Assembly: GCA_015200345.1 (NCBI GenBank) | Contig: CP054187.1 | Coordinates: forward strand, 3,146,470-3,210,469 | DNA: 64,000 nucleotides | Reading direction: 5' to 3' | From: Planctomycetia bacterium | GTDB taxonomy: Bacteria > Planctomycetota > Phycisphaerae > UBA1845 > UTPLA1 | Shown: piece after piece, positions 17,146-25,368 of the stretch | How positions within the stretch are numbered: position 1 is the first letter of the stretch | Layout of the letters: each line of letters begins with the position of its first letter | Position numbers and translations under genes: made by a program | Notes under the pieces: model-generated | Database searches by the model: none | What the model was told of the DNA's origin: nothing | Seen by the model: only the letters and a program-made list of their open reading frames with translations

Positions 17146-18081
17146 ATGCGGCCGATCCACATGCGCACCTGTGAGCTGACCGGCGATTGGCAGCGCTTGA
17201 GCGCCACGCGGCAGGTGATAACCGCGACGTTGGCGGCGCCGCGGGGCAACACCGCGCCAGCCGAGGTTCGCGTCGAGGGCGCGGCCGGTTCGCACCCCTG
17301 GGCGGCCGGCATCTCTGCGCCGCTTACGGATGTCGACCTGTCGCGGATCGAGGTGCGCGGCGCGACGGGCGACCGGCTGCTGGTCACCAGCGGCAATGCG
17401 TGCGCCGTGGTGGCGCCACATGAAGCAGCGCCGGCCGGGCCGACTCTGGTCAGCGCCTATTGGCAGCCGCACTCGCTCTGGCTTGTTCTGAACTTCAGCG
17501 AAGCGGTCGAGGCGGTCGGCGATGTAGACGTTCAGGTTTTCCACGATGGCCGGCTCTACGGCGTCGATTCGGTCTACTCGTCCCCACTGAGCACAATGTT
17601 CCTGGTGATGATGTACGACACTGCCGCAGCGCCGGGTGCGCCCGATGGCGTGATCTATACACCTGACGATATCAGTTATATTCGGTCCGGCGAGGGTGTA
17701 TCGGTCGCGGCATTCAGTGCCGGCTTCTCGACGACCAACAAGCCGCAGCCGATCGCTGCCCACTATCGGCCCGGCGATGCCGAACTGGAGATTACCTTCG
17801 ACCAGCCCCTGCGCGGCGTCCCTGGTGAGAACTTGCCGGGCCACGAGTTCGCCGTGTTCGCCTACAGTGGACCGACCTACCGGATCGGTTTTCACAGCGG
17901 CGCGATCACCAACGACATAGCCATCATTAGTAACCACGTCTCCAGCACGCCGACGACCGAGCAGCCTCCGTCGGTCACCTACTACTCCAGCGGGCCGGTG
18001 CTGTTCTCGCTGGACGGCGCGCCGGTCGATCCGTTCGCGGGATTTCCGCTGACCGTGCAGTACGAAGAGGGAGGTAAGTAA
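17146..18081 (+). CDS. Tail-region protein with beta domains
   Basis: A 311-residue strand-rich protein without cysteine motifs or membrane span. Residues 1-90 are similar to the whole of the next small protein (18088-18351), indicating duplication. Residues about 95-305 look like two Ig/cadherin-like modules (VSAYWQPHSLWLVLNFSEAV and IAAHYRPGDAELEITFDQPL), a pattern seen in adhesive bacterial surface proteins. It may decorate the tail or bind host surface. The pattern match, not a named phage family, supports this. Confidence 0.65.
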   Translation: MRPIHMRTCELTGDWQRLSATRQVITATLAAPRGNTAPAEVRVEGAAGSHPWAAGISAPLTDVDLSRIEVRGATGDRLLVTSGNACAVVAPHEAAPAGPTLVSAYWQPHSLWLVLNFSEAVEAVGDVDVQVFHDGRLYGVDSVYSSPLSTMFLVMMYDTAAAPGAPDGVIYTPDDISYIRSGEGVSVAAFSAGFSTTNKPQPIAAHYRPGDAELEITFDQPLRGVPGENLPGHEFAVFAYSGPTYRIGFHSGAITNDIAIISNHVSSTPTTEQPPSVTYYSSGPVLFSLDGAPVDPFAGFPLTVQYEEGGK

Positions 18082-18087
18082 CCGGCG

Positions 18088-18351
18088 ATGCGCAACATCA
18101 TCCTGATCAGTATAGAACTGGACGAGACATTCGCCGCCGCAGCGCCGAGCCGGTTGATCTCCGACTGCACCATCACCGCTTTCCCCGCCAACCAGCAGGA
18201 CATGCAGGTCCGGGTCGGCGGCGATGACGAGCACGTGGCCGACTGGCCGGCGGGCGTCGGCGTGACGCTCGAAGAGATCGACCTGGCCCAGTTGGAGTTC
18301 AAGGGCGCCGGCGGCGACAAGGTTTTGATCGCGGGCACGAGTGCGCCATAG
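18088..18351 (+). CDS. Small tail-region protein, paralogue of the preceding N-terminal domain
   Basis: An 87-residue beta protein. Its core (ITAFPANQQDMQVRVGGDDE then LEEIDLAQLEFKGAGGDKVLI) parallels the first 90 residues of the 17146-18081 product, including the L-x-x-I-D/V-L-S/A and GA-x-GD-x-L-L/V segments. It is six bases from the previous stop. Function unknown; a free copy of the same domain suggests both bind a common tail partner. Confidence 0.65.
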   Translation: MRNIILISIELDETFAAAAPSRLISDCTITAFPANQQDMQVRVGGDDEHVADWPAGVGVTLEEIDLAQLEFKGAGGDKVLIAGTSAP

Positions 18352-18365
18352 CAGCGAGGTGACAC

Positions 18366-18824
18366 ATGGGCGTGAAGCTGGGATTGGATGCGGTCATCAA
18401 GTTCAAGGCCGGCGGCCAGGCGGGCGGCGGCAGTTGGACCGAGATGCCCAACGTGCGGGACGTGACGCTGAATCTGGAAGGCAGCGAAGCCGACGCGACG
18501 CGACGCGGCAGCGGTGGTTGGCGGGCGGTGTTGCTCGCGATACAGGACGCCGCCGTCGAGTTCGAGATGGTGTGGGACACGGCCGACGCAGGCTTCGCCG
18601 CCATGCGCGACTCGTTCCTCAACCGTGAGATGGTCGGGCTTCAGGTCCTCGACGCCAACGACGGCGAGGGACTTCAGGCCGACTTCCAGGTGATGAGCTT
18701 CACGCGCAACGAGCCGCTGGAGGAAGTCATCACCGTCTCGGTGACGGCCAAGCCAACCTATTCGGCCACGCCGCCGAGCTGGATCGAGCCGGAAGGCGGC
18801 GGTGGTGGCGGCGGCGGGAGTTGA
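18366..18824 (+). CDS. Major tail tube protein
   Basis: 152 residues, the likely tail tube subunit. The pattern (start GVKLGLDAVIKFKAGG, VRDVTLNLEGSEADATRRG, FEMVWDTADAGFAAM, then a strand-rich end) matches the long-tailed phage tube family. A Gly-rich tail follows at 143-152. GAGGTG precedes the ATG. It lies directly before the tail assembly chaperone, the expected order. Confidence 0.83.
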   Translation: MGVKLGLDAVIKFKAGGQAGGGSWTEMPNVRDVTLNLEGSEADATRRGSGGWRAVLLAIQDAAVEFEMVWDTADAGFAAMRDSFLNREMVGLQVLDANDGEGLQADFQVMSFTRNEPLEEVITVSVTAKPTYSATPPSWIEPEGGGGGGGGS

Positions 18825-18887
18825 TTCGCCTTCAAGTGACGGGCCGCAAGTAGGCGTGCGCATCGCAAGCAGGGAGGCCACATTCGA

Positions 18888-19388
18888 ATGAAGACGTTTA
18901 CTGACAATCAGAACCGCGTCTGGACCCTGGCGGTGACGGTCGACGCGATCAAGCGCGTGCGGGCGCTCTTGGGCATCGACCTGATGCAGGTCATCGAGGG
19001 CAAGCTGATCGAGCGCTTGAGCCTCGACCCGATCCTGCTGTGCGACGTGGTCTATGCCATCTGCAAACCGGAGGCCGATGGTCGCAGCGTCAACGACGAG
19101 GAGTTCGGCCGGGCGATGGCCGGCAACGCCATCGAGCAGGCATCGGCAGCGCTGTTGGAGGACCTGGTGGATTTTTTCCCCAGCCCGATCGATCGGGCGA
19201 ACCTTCGGCAGGTGCTGACGGCGACGAACGAGGCCATGAACAAGGCGCGGGACGCGATTCATGCACGGCTCGAGAGCCTGGACGTGGATCAGGTGGTGGC
19301 CCAAGCGCTGGCCAGTGCTGGGAGCTTGTCTGGCAATGCGCGGGAATCGTCGGCGTCCAGCCCGGCGGCTTCACCCTCGCCGAGTTGA
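18888..19388 (+). CDS. Tail assembly chaperone, short form (gpG-like)
   Basis: A 166-residue helical protein in the position of lambda gpG. The zero-frame product ends in a low-complexity Ser/Ala/Pro tail that looks like read-out of a frame not selected for protein. The conserved family sequence continues in the -1 frame (19319-19591). Family chaperones guide tape-measure folding and tube polymerisation. Upstream is a 63-base gap with a possible site GGGAGG near 18870. Confidence 0.8.
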   Translation: MKTFTDNQNRVWTLAVTVDAIKRVRALLGIDLMQVIEGKLIERLSLDPILLCDVVYAICKPEADGRSVNDEEFGRAMAGNAIEQASAALLEDLVDFFPSPIDRANLRQVLTATNEAMNKARDAIHARLESLDVDQVVAQALASAGSLSGNARESSASSPAASPSPS

Positions 19389-19591
19389 GCCGCATGGCCG
19401 AGGGCCGGGCGCGCGATGAGTGGGTCAGGATGTCATCGCTGATGGCCCTGATCGCCAACGCCCACCGCGACCCAAAGAAGCGATGCAGCTTCAAGCCGCG
19501 GGATTTTGACCCGTTCGCCCGGCGCAGCAGGCCGGTGAAGGTTGGCATCGGTGTATTGAAAGACGTCTTTTTGAAAGGCAATAGGCGATAG
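19319..19591 (+). CDS. -1 frame extension of the tail assembly chaperone (gpGT-like)
   Basis: About 90 codons in the -1 frame relative to the short chaperone, ending at TAG 19589-19591. The segment WQCAGIVGVQPGGFTLAEL followed by RMAEGRARDEW is a conserved chaperone T-domain pattern, and much of it lies before the only ATG in this frame (19394). A -1 ribosomal frameshift would therefore make the long form, as in lambda G/GT. I could not identify a canonical slippery heptamer, so an internal start at 19394 remains an alternative. Confidence 0.68.
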   Translation, partial: WELVWQCAGIVGVQPGGFTLAELSRMAEGRARDEWVRMSSLMALIANAHRDPKKRCSFKPRDFDPFARRSRPVKVGIGVLKDVFLKGNRR

Positions 19592-19708
19592 GAGAATAGG
19601 CGGTAGGCGATAGGCCGTAGGCGGTAGGAAAAGAGGCGACAGGCAGTAGGCGCGGCGCTGTGATGCGAATGTCTTTCCTACAGCCTACCGCCTACAGCCT
19701 ACGGCCTT
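19580..19708. repeat. Heptad-repeat hairpin, family 1 (copy B, long)
   Basis: The left arm (19580-19650) holds about nine TAGGCGA/TAGGCCG/TAGGCGG-type units. The right arm (19675-19708) holds the inverse CCTACCG/CCTACAG/CCTACGG units. The structure ends three bases before the AAAGGAGG ribosome site of the next gene. It is the same family as 4952-5039. Confidence 0.82.
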
Positions 19709-19728
19709 CCCCAAAGGAGGATACACAC

Positions 19729-20175
19729 ATGAAGTCACGGATGATGATGCTGGCGAGTCTGTTGTGCCTGGTGGTCAACTGCGTTGCCGGATGCGCAGCG
19801 CTCAACGCCAAGCCGCCGGTCGAGCAGTTCGCCGAGAAGCTGGCCGATCAAGCGATCATTCCGGCGGTCCGGCAGGGCCTGTCACAGGGGGTTGAGCAAC
19901 TGACGGTGCAGGCCGGGGCCCAGGGGATCAACCCGCGATACGTGGTTGAGTTCGAGGGTATGTGGGTGACAGGCCTGAAGGGCCGGGCCAGCGTCGGCGT
20001 CGATGGCATCGCCGGCCAGTTGCAGGTGTCCAGCGCGGGCGGTGACCGGACGCAGGGCAGCCCTTCCGCGCAGAGCGCGACGCAGAGTGCCACGCCGGAA
20101 GCATCGCCGCAGCCGGCGGATGCAAACTACCGCGAGGAGCCGTTCGACGCCGACCACCGCCAGGAGTCGCCATGA
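19729..20175 (+). CDS. Phage lipoprotein 1
   Basis: 148 residues with a lipoprotein signal (hydrophobic 6-18 and lipobox VAGC, Cys21). After it come a helical region (EKLADQAIIPAVRQGLSQGV), a strand-rich middle and a Gln/Ser/Ala-rich tail. AAAGGAGG lies eight bases before the ATG. Position before a second lipoprotein (ATGA overlap) suggests spanins or a superinfection-exclusion function; neither is proven. Confidence 0.72.
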   Translation: MKSRMMMLASLLCLVVNCVAGCAALNAKPPVEQFAEKLADQAIIPAVRQGLSQGVEQLTVQAGAQGINPRYVVEFEGMWVTGLKGRASVGVDGIAGQLQVSSAGGDRTQGSPSAQSATQSATPEASPQPADANYREEPFDADHRQESP

Positions 20176-20669
20176 ACCGGTTCGGCACACTCATGGTGGC
20201 GTGCTGCCTTGCGCTCATCGCCGGCTGCCTCGGCTCGACCGCGCAGCAGTCGATGCAGCATTCGGCGCCGTCGTCGCCGACTACTTCAGCGCCGGCGGCA
20301 GATGAGTCGCACGCGACGGCGCAAGCCGCGCAGCAATCCGGCCAGGGCAACCTGACCAATCAGGTCGACGCACACGGCTGGACCGGCATCGAGTACTCGC
20401 GCACCGATGCCGTGCCGATCGGTCAGGTCGTGCTCATGGCCATGATGCTCGTGCTTAGCCATCGCCGCGAGATGGCGCGGATCAAGCAGAACGGCCACTG
20501 TCACATTTGCGGCACCGTGCGGGCCTCCCCTTACGACATGAAGCCGCCGCCGCGGACCCCCAAACCCGACGTGCCGCCGGTGGGGCAAGGTACAGACCAT
20601 GTTCACCCTGCGTATCAAAGGACTGCGGCTCGAAGCGCAAAGGGTTCACCGCGCTGTCGATCGCGCTAA
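20172..20669 (+). CDS. Phage lipoprotein 2 with membrane segment and CxxC
   Basis: 165 residues. The N terminus is a lipoprotein signal with lipobox IAGC. A Ser/Gln/Ala-rich spacer precedes a second hydrophobic segment at about 78-92 (PIGQVVLMAMMLVLSHRREM region). A short CHIC finger and a proline-rich tail follow. The start overlaps the previous stop; the last 71 bases overlap the next gene in another frame, so the C-terminal end of one of the two may be misjudged. It may act with lipoprotein 1 at the envelope. Confidence 0.62.
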   Translation: MNRFGTLMVACCLALIAGCLGSTAQQSMQHSAPSSPTTSAPAADESHATAQAAQQSGQGNLTNQVDAHGWTGIEYSRTDAVPIGQVVLMAMMLVLSHRREMARIKQNGHCHICGTVRASPYDMKPPPRTPKPDVPPVGQGTDHVHPAYQRTAARSAKGSPRCRSR

Positions 20670-21066
20670 GCGGCAGGTGCTCGGTCGCTCGGCCGACCTG
20701 ATCCGCGATTCAGCGCAGCAGAGCATGCCGGACCGCGAGGGCCTTGCCCCGCCGGGTCAGCCGCCGCGGATGGAGTCGGCCTGGCTGAAGCGCAGCGTGC
20801 GGTCCGCCTGGGACCGCTCGAGCCAGACATCGCTGGCCGGCCCGGTTCGCGCCGGCGGCGCCGGCGCTGGCGAAGAGCGGATGTTGATGCGCGTGCTGGA
20901 GTTCGGCGGGCAGTACGTGCTGGGCCGGCGCGCCCGTCGGCGACGGCGGATCAAGGGCAACCAGCGCGTGGTCGTGCAGGTGAAAGCCAAGCCGTACATG
21001 GCTCCGGCGCTGGACAAGGAAAATCACAAGCTGCCGGCCCTGTGGCGCGGCAGCGTGAAATCCTAA
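20599..21066 (+). CDS. HK97 gp10-like virion morphogenesis protein
   Basis: 155 strongly basic residues. The segment AKPYMAPALDKENHKLPALW near the C terminus matches the pattern of HK97 gp10/Mu gpG-like virion morphogenesis proteins, which join head and tail. It overlaps the preceding lipoprotein frame by 71 bases and runs up to four bases from the convergent gene at 21070. In most phages it sits before the tube gene; here it comes after the chaperone. Confidence 0.72.
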   Translation: MFTLRIKGLRLEAQRVHRAVDRAKRQVLGRSADLIRDSAQQSMPDREGLAPPGQPPRMESAWLKRSVRSAWDRSSQTSLAGPVRAGGAGAGEERMLMRVLEFGGQYVLGRRARRRRRIKGNQRVVVQVKAKPYMAPALDKENHKLPALWRGSVKS

Positions 21067-21069
21067 GAA

Positions 21070-21582
21070 TCAGGAGATCTTTGCTTGATTTTCACGGGAA
21101 TACTGCCAAAGCGCTCGGTCCAGTGTCCTCATGTCCACATTTGCAATGTGCGCGAGCGACCGGCACGTCTCGACATACTTCCACCAGAACTCGAACGTGT
21201 AGTTGGACGGCTTTTCAACTTCCAACAACCACAGCGCTCGCACGTCCAATTTGGGATACGGAGCCGAATGGGCGAAGTGAAGCAGTACGGATGCTGTCGG
21301 CCATGCGACCCCCACCAGGCACATCAACGCCCCTATGCGAAGCTTCTCATTCGGAGTCGTCAATGCGACATGCGTGATATCGGAAACGTCCTGCGAAGAA
21401 TTGCGTTGGCACCGAGACTGGCTACGCGCCGATTTCCAATTGCATACGGCAAGAAAATCTTCGCGGCAATACCGGCGAGCCACTTTGGCGCGTCGCCCGA
21501 TTTGCTCGACGGCATGATCGTCGTCAGCGTATCGCGACGCCAATTCGGGAATTTGGTCGAGCTTGAATCGGGGTGTGCACAT
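21070..21582 (-). CDS. Opposite-strand cargo gene, conserved hypothetical
   Basis: A 170-residue protein on the minus strand inside the plus-strand tail operon, in DNA that looks richer in A+T than its flanks. The middle segment VALTTPNEKLRIGALMCLVG then VAWPTASVLLHFAHSAPYPK and LDVRALW is a recognisable conserved pattern of bacterial hypothetical proteins, weakly reminiscent of helix-hairpin-helix glycosylase-like helices. No catalytic residue can be assigned. Strand and composition mark it as a recently acquired extra gene (moron), perhaps a defence or exclusion gene. Confidence 0.72.
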   Translation of the reverse strand: MCTPRFKLDQIPELASRYADDDHAVEQIGRRAKVARRYCREDFLAVCNWKSARSQSRCQRNSSQDVSDITHVALTTPNEKLRIGALMCLVGVAWPTASVLLHFAHSAPYPKLDVRALWLLEVEKPSNYTFEFWWKYVETCRSLAHIANVDMRTLDRALWQYSRENQAKIS

Positions 21583-21618
21583 ACCTGTCCCTGCCTCGAC
21601 GCGGGGACAAGATAGGGG

Positions 21619-23622
21619 ATGGCAGTGTCAGCAGCAACAGGCATTCGAGCCGGGCGAGCGTTCATCGAACTGGGAATGCAGGACAAGTTCTCGGCCGGAT
21701 TGAAGCGCGCCCAGCAGCAGTTGGCGGCCTTTGGGGCCGGGCTGCGAGCTATCGGCCTGCGCATGGTCGCCATCGGCGCGGCGGCCATCGCGCCGTTCGT
21801 AGCCAGCATCAAGACGTTTTCAGATTTTGGTGACCAACTCGACAAGATGTCGATCCGGACTGGTGTCAGCGTCGAGGCCCTCTCCGAACTGGGGTTCGCC
21901 GCCGACCTGTCGGGCGCGGACATCGAGACGCTGGAGAACGGCATTCGCAAGATGCAGAAGACGATCACCGAGGCCGCCGGCGGGTCGGCGGCCGCGGCCG
22001 ATGCCCTGGCCGACCTCGGGCTTAGCGCCCACGCCGTCGCGGCGATGTCGCCCAAGGCGCAGTTCAAGCTGATCGCCGATCGATTGAGCGGCATCGCCGA
22101 CCCGACGCGGCGGGCCGCCCTGGCGATGGAGATCTTCGGCCGCTCGGGCACGCGGCTGTTGCCGCTCTTGGAAGATGGCGCGGCGGGGATCAATCGCATG
22201 CAGCGCGAGGCCCGGGCGCTGGGCCTGACGATGTCGACGCAGACCGCCCGGCAGGCAGCCCTGCTCAACGACACGCTGCACACCACCTGGCGGGTGATCA
22301 AGCAGGTCTCGGTCGCGGTCGGCGCAGCCCTGGCGCCGGAAGTCATCGACCTGGCGAATGCCGTTACGCGCGTCGCAGTCAACATCGCCCGGTGGATCAA
22401 GCAGAACCGCGAGCTGGTGCTGCGCGCCGCGAAGATCGCTGCGGCCACCATCGCCGCCGGCGCTGCGCTGGTCGGCTTCGGTGCTGCGGCATCGCTCGCG
22501 GCGATTGCCATCGGCGGCATCGCCAAGGCGCTGGCCGTCGTCAAGGGCACCGCGGTGACGGTGACCGGGCTGCTCGGTGCCGTGTTGTCGCCGATCGGCC
22601 TGATCATCGCCGGCGTCACGACACTGGGCATCGTGCTGGCCAGGCGATCGGCCTTCATGGGACAGGTTCTCCAGTGGCTCGGCGATCAGTTCGGTTCGCT
22701 GCGCTGGCGATTCGCAGAAGTGCTCGACGGCCTGCGCGATGCACTGGTTGCCGGTGATCTGGCGCTGGCGGCCAAGGTGCTTTGGCTGGCCATCCAGGTG
22801 GAATGGCAAAAGGGTGTGGCTGCGGTGACGGCGATCTGGCACGTCGGCTGGGAGGGCCTGCTGGCCTCGATGCAGATCATCGGCGAACGAATTCGCAAAA
22901 CGCTGGAAGATGCGCTGATCATCGGCAAGGCCGCCGCCCAGCAGGCCGGGACGCAGATGCAGTCCTGGGCGCAAGGCGTCTTCCACCGATTGATCGACTG
23001 GCTGGCGGGCGCGATGGTCGACAACTTCAAGGCTTCAGAGATCTTCGGCGTCCCCGATGACCAACTGACCGACGAGCAGAAGGCCGAGCTGCGACGGGCC
23101 ACCAAGGAACTGATCAAGCAATCTGCCGAGCAGCGCGGCAAGGATGCCGGCGCGGGCCTCGAGGCCAAACGTCATCAGATCGAGCAGCAGCGCGCCAAAG
23201 ACCAGGCCGAGGCCGACCAGCGCCATGCCGAGGCGATGGAGGAACTCGAGAGCAAGCTGGCCGACGCCATCACGAAGGCCACCAACAGCGACGAAGTGGC
23301 CAAGGCCGTCGCGGAGCTCGAATCGGCCCGCAAGGAACTCGAGGCCGCTCTGGCCAAGGCCAAGGCCGACCGTACAGCGGCGACACGATCAGGCGGTCCG
23401 CCTCGCAGTCGGCCGGGCTTCCCCGTCGACGAGCTTGAAGACCGCCTGTCGCGCATCGGCGAGGTCATCCAGGAGAAGCTCACCCTCGCCGGCACCTTCA
23501 GCGGCCACGCGGTCGGCGGCCTGGGAGTCGGCAACGCCACGATGCGGATCGTCGTGGCCACCGAGCAGACCGCCCGCAATACCCGGCGCATCGCCGATGC
23601 CGGCCGCGCCCAGTTCGCATAG
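21619..23622 (+). CDS. Tail tape measure protein
   Basis: A 667-residue protein that sets tail length and travels inside the tube. The N-terminal family pattern is clear (DQLDKMSIRTGVSVEALSEL). Hydrophobic segments span about 275-340. A long charged coiled coil covers about 490-590 (repeated E/K/A/Q). By the usual length relation a tail near 100 nm is expected. The ATG at 21619 has ggggATG but no good Shine-Dalgarno site. It follows the opposite-strand gene at 21070-21582. Confidence 0.9.
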   Translation: MAVSAATGIRAGRAFIELGMQDKFSAGLKRAQQQLAAFGAGLRAIGLRMVAIGAAAIAPFVASIKTFSDFGDQLDKMSIRTGVSVEALSELGFAADLSGADIETLENGIRKMQKTITEAAGGSAAAADALADLGLSAHAVAAMSPKAQFKLIADRLSGIADPTRRAALAMEIFGRSGTRLLPLLEDGAAGINRMQREARALGLTMSTQTARQAALLNDTLHTTWRVIKQVSVAVGAALAPEVIDLANAVTRVAVNIARWIKQNRELVLRAAKIAAATIAAGAALVGFGAAASLAAIAIGGIAKALAVVKGTAVTVTGLLGAVLSPIGLIIAGVTTLGIVLARRSAFMGQVLQWLGDQFGSLRWRFAEVLDGLRDALVAGDLALAAKVLWLAIQVEWQKGVAAVTAIWHVGWEGLLASMQIIGERIRKTLEDALIIGKAAAQQAGTQMQSWAQGVFHRLIDWLAGAMVDNFKASEIFGVPDDQLTDEQKAELRRATKELIKQSAEQRGKDAGAGLEAKRHQIEQQRAKDQAEADQRHAEAMEELESKLADAITKATNSDEVAKAVAELESARKELEAALAKAKADRTAATRSGGPPRSRPGFPVDELEDRLSRIGEVIQEKLTLAGTFSGHAVGGLGVGNATMRIVVATEQTARNTRRIADAGRAQFA

Positions 23623-23630
23623 AGGTCGCC

Positions 23631-24458
23631 ATGCCGATCGACGTGATCGAGCACATATCAGGTCCTCGCGTCTTCACCGGCGATGGCGCTGGCGTCGAGC
23701 GGCGCTACATCGTCCGCGGCACGCCTAACGAGGCCGCGGTCCGCCAGGCGCTCAACGACGAGACCGCCGACCATTACAACATCGGGCTGGATGGCGAGTT
23801 CTGGATTCCGCGGGTTCACATCGACGTCGAGCCGATCGGCGAGGACACCTGGGATTGCAGCGTCCGCTATGCCACGCGGACCTTGACCCCGCTGATCGAC
23901 GCCGAGTTTTCCTTCGAGACCTCCAGCGGCGGGACCGAGCACATCACCCAGAGCCTGGGCACGCGCCGCTACCCGCCGGACTCGATCCTCGCGCCCGACC
24001 TGGGCGGTGCCATCGGCGTCACCGACGACGGGGTCGAGGGCGTCGATATCATCGTGCCCAAGCCGATCTATACCGAAGTCTACCGCCGCCCCAGCAGCGA
24101 CGTCACCAACAGCTACGTGATGACGCTCGAGGAACTCACCGGCACGGTCAACAACGCGACGTTCAAGGGCCGGGCCGCCGACGAAGTGCTGTTCCTCGGC
24201 GCAGCCGGTCGCAAGAGCGGGCGGTGGGGCCACTGGGAGATCGAGTATCGCTTCGCCACGTCGCGGAACCGAACGGGCCTGGTGGTCGGCGACATCACCG
24301 ACATCGTGAAGAAAGGCTGGGAGTACCTGTGGGTGCGGTACAAGGACGTGGTCACGCCTGGCCCGCCGCCCAACGCCCTGGTGAAGCGCCCGGTCGGTGT
24401 CTATGTCGAGAAGGTCTATCCCACGACCAACTTCGCCTTGCTGGGCATCGGAACATAA
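23631..24458 (+). CDS. Tail tip-region structural protein
   Basis: 275 residues, strand-rich, nine bases after the tape measure stop; GAGG precedes the ATG. This is the place of a distal tail protein in long-tailed phages. No decisive motif; the segment ADEVLFLGAAGRKSGRWGHW is distinctive. It starts a block of tail tip genes to 27775. Confidence 0.65.
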   Translation: MPIDVIEHISGPRVFTGDGAGVERRYIVRGTPNEAAVRQALNDETADHYNIGLDGEFWIPRVHIDVEPIGEDTWDCSVRYATRTLTPLIDAEFSFETSSGGTEHITQSLGTRRYPPDSILAPDLGGAIGVTDDGVEGVDIIVPKPIYTEVYRRPSSDVTNSYVMTLEELTGTVNNATFKGRAADEVLFLGAAGRKSGRWGHWEIEYRFATSRNRTGLVVGDITDIVKKGWEYLWVRYKDVVTPGPPPNALVKRPVGVYVEKVYPTTNFALLGIGT

Positions 24459-24474
24459 GAGGGGAACGGGCGCG

Positions 24475-25368
24475 ATGCGCAAAGTGCTGCCGGGTGATGA
24501 ACTGGAGATCGCGGCGACGACGTTTAACACGTTCATCGACGCAGCGCGCGATTTCAAGGGCCGCCAACTCGCCGTGCTCCGCGAGACCCGGCGGGAGTTC
24601 CGCCAGAGCGGCATCGTGTTGGTGCAGAACACCAGCGGCGCGCCGGTCGGCCGCTTCGGAGTGCTCCAGGTCGACGGGCCGATCATCGGGCCGGACAACA
24701 ACCCGATAGACTTCCAGTCGCGCGTGGCGGTCAAAGGCATCGCGCCGACGGTTACGCGCGGCGGGCGTTTCGCCATCCTGCTCGAACCGATCAACGAGAA
24801 CGAGATCGGCCAGGCGGTCATCGCCGGCGCCTGCCTCGTCCGCGTCGAGATCACCGATGAAGTCCACGCCTACGCCGACGTGGACGCGGATCGCACCGAC
24901 GCGCTGATCAGCGGCCACGCCGGCGAAGCGCAGTTGTTGTGGGTGCAACCTGCCGCCCAGCGCGACCCGCCAGAGATGGCCTGGGCCGTAGCTCGGATCG
25001 GCGCCCCGGCCCGCATCGCCTTGCTGGCCGTGGTGACTTATCGCCACAAGGACCCGACGACCGGGTGCACCTTCCTTATATGTAAGGAGTGCATCGGCCT
25101 GCCCAACCAGTTCGACCCCGACAGCCCCGACATCCGGGCGCTGGCCGGCCCGGGCGCTGCCCAGGTCGCCGGCGACCTGGTCGCCCTGGTCGAGTGCCGG
25201 GCCATCCCCGGCTTCATCGAGGGCAGCACCACGCCGGCCTACTTCGTGATCTGGAACTTCCCGGTCGACGAGATGACCCTCGACGAGCCGGTCCACACCA
25301 ACACGGTGCACGCCAACGTGCCGCCGCCGCAGCCGACTCCGGACCCCGATCCATGCCTGATCGAATGA
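24475..25368 (+). CDS. Tail tip-region protein
   Basis: 297 residues starting MRKVLPGDELEIAATTFNTF, with GAGGGG about ten bases upstream. It is mainly beta structure with two closely spaced cysteines (LICKEC) and a Pro-rich end. Proteins beginning GDELEI-x-A-x-TFN occur in tail clusters of related phages. Baseplate or hub role is inferred from position. It overlaps the next gene by 16 bases. Confidence 0.65.
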   Translation: MRKVLPGDELEIAATTFNTFIDAARDFKGRQLAVLRETRREFRQSGIVLVQNTSGAPVGRFGVLQVDGPIIGPDNNPIDFQSRVAVKGIAPTVTRGGRFAILLEPINENEIGQAVIAGACLVRVEITDEVHAYADVDADRTDALISGHAGEAQLLWVQPAAQRDPPEMAWAVARIGAPARIALLAVVTYRHKDPTTGCTFLICKECIGLPNQFDPDSPDIRALAGPGAAQVAGDLVALVECRAIPGFIEGSTTPAYFVIWNFPVDEMTLDEPVHTNTVHANVPPPQPTPDPDPCLIE

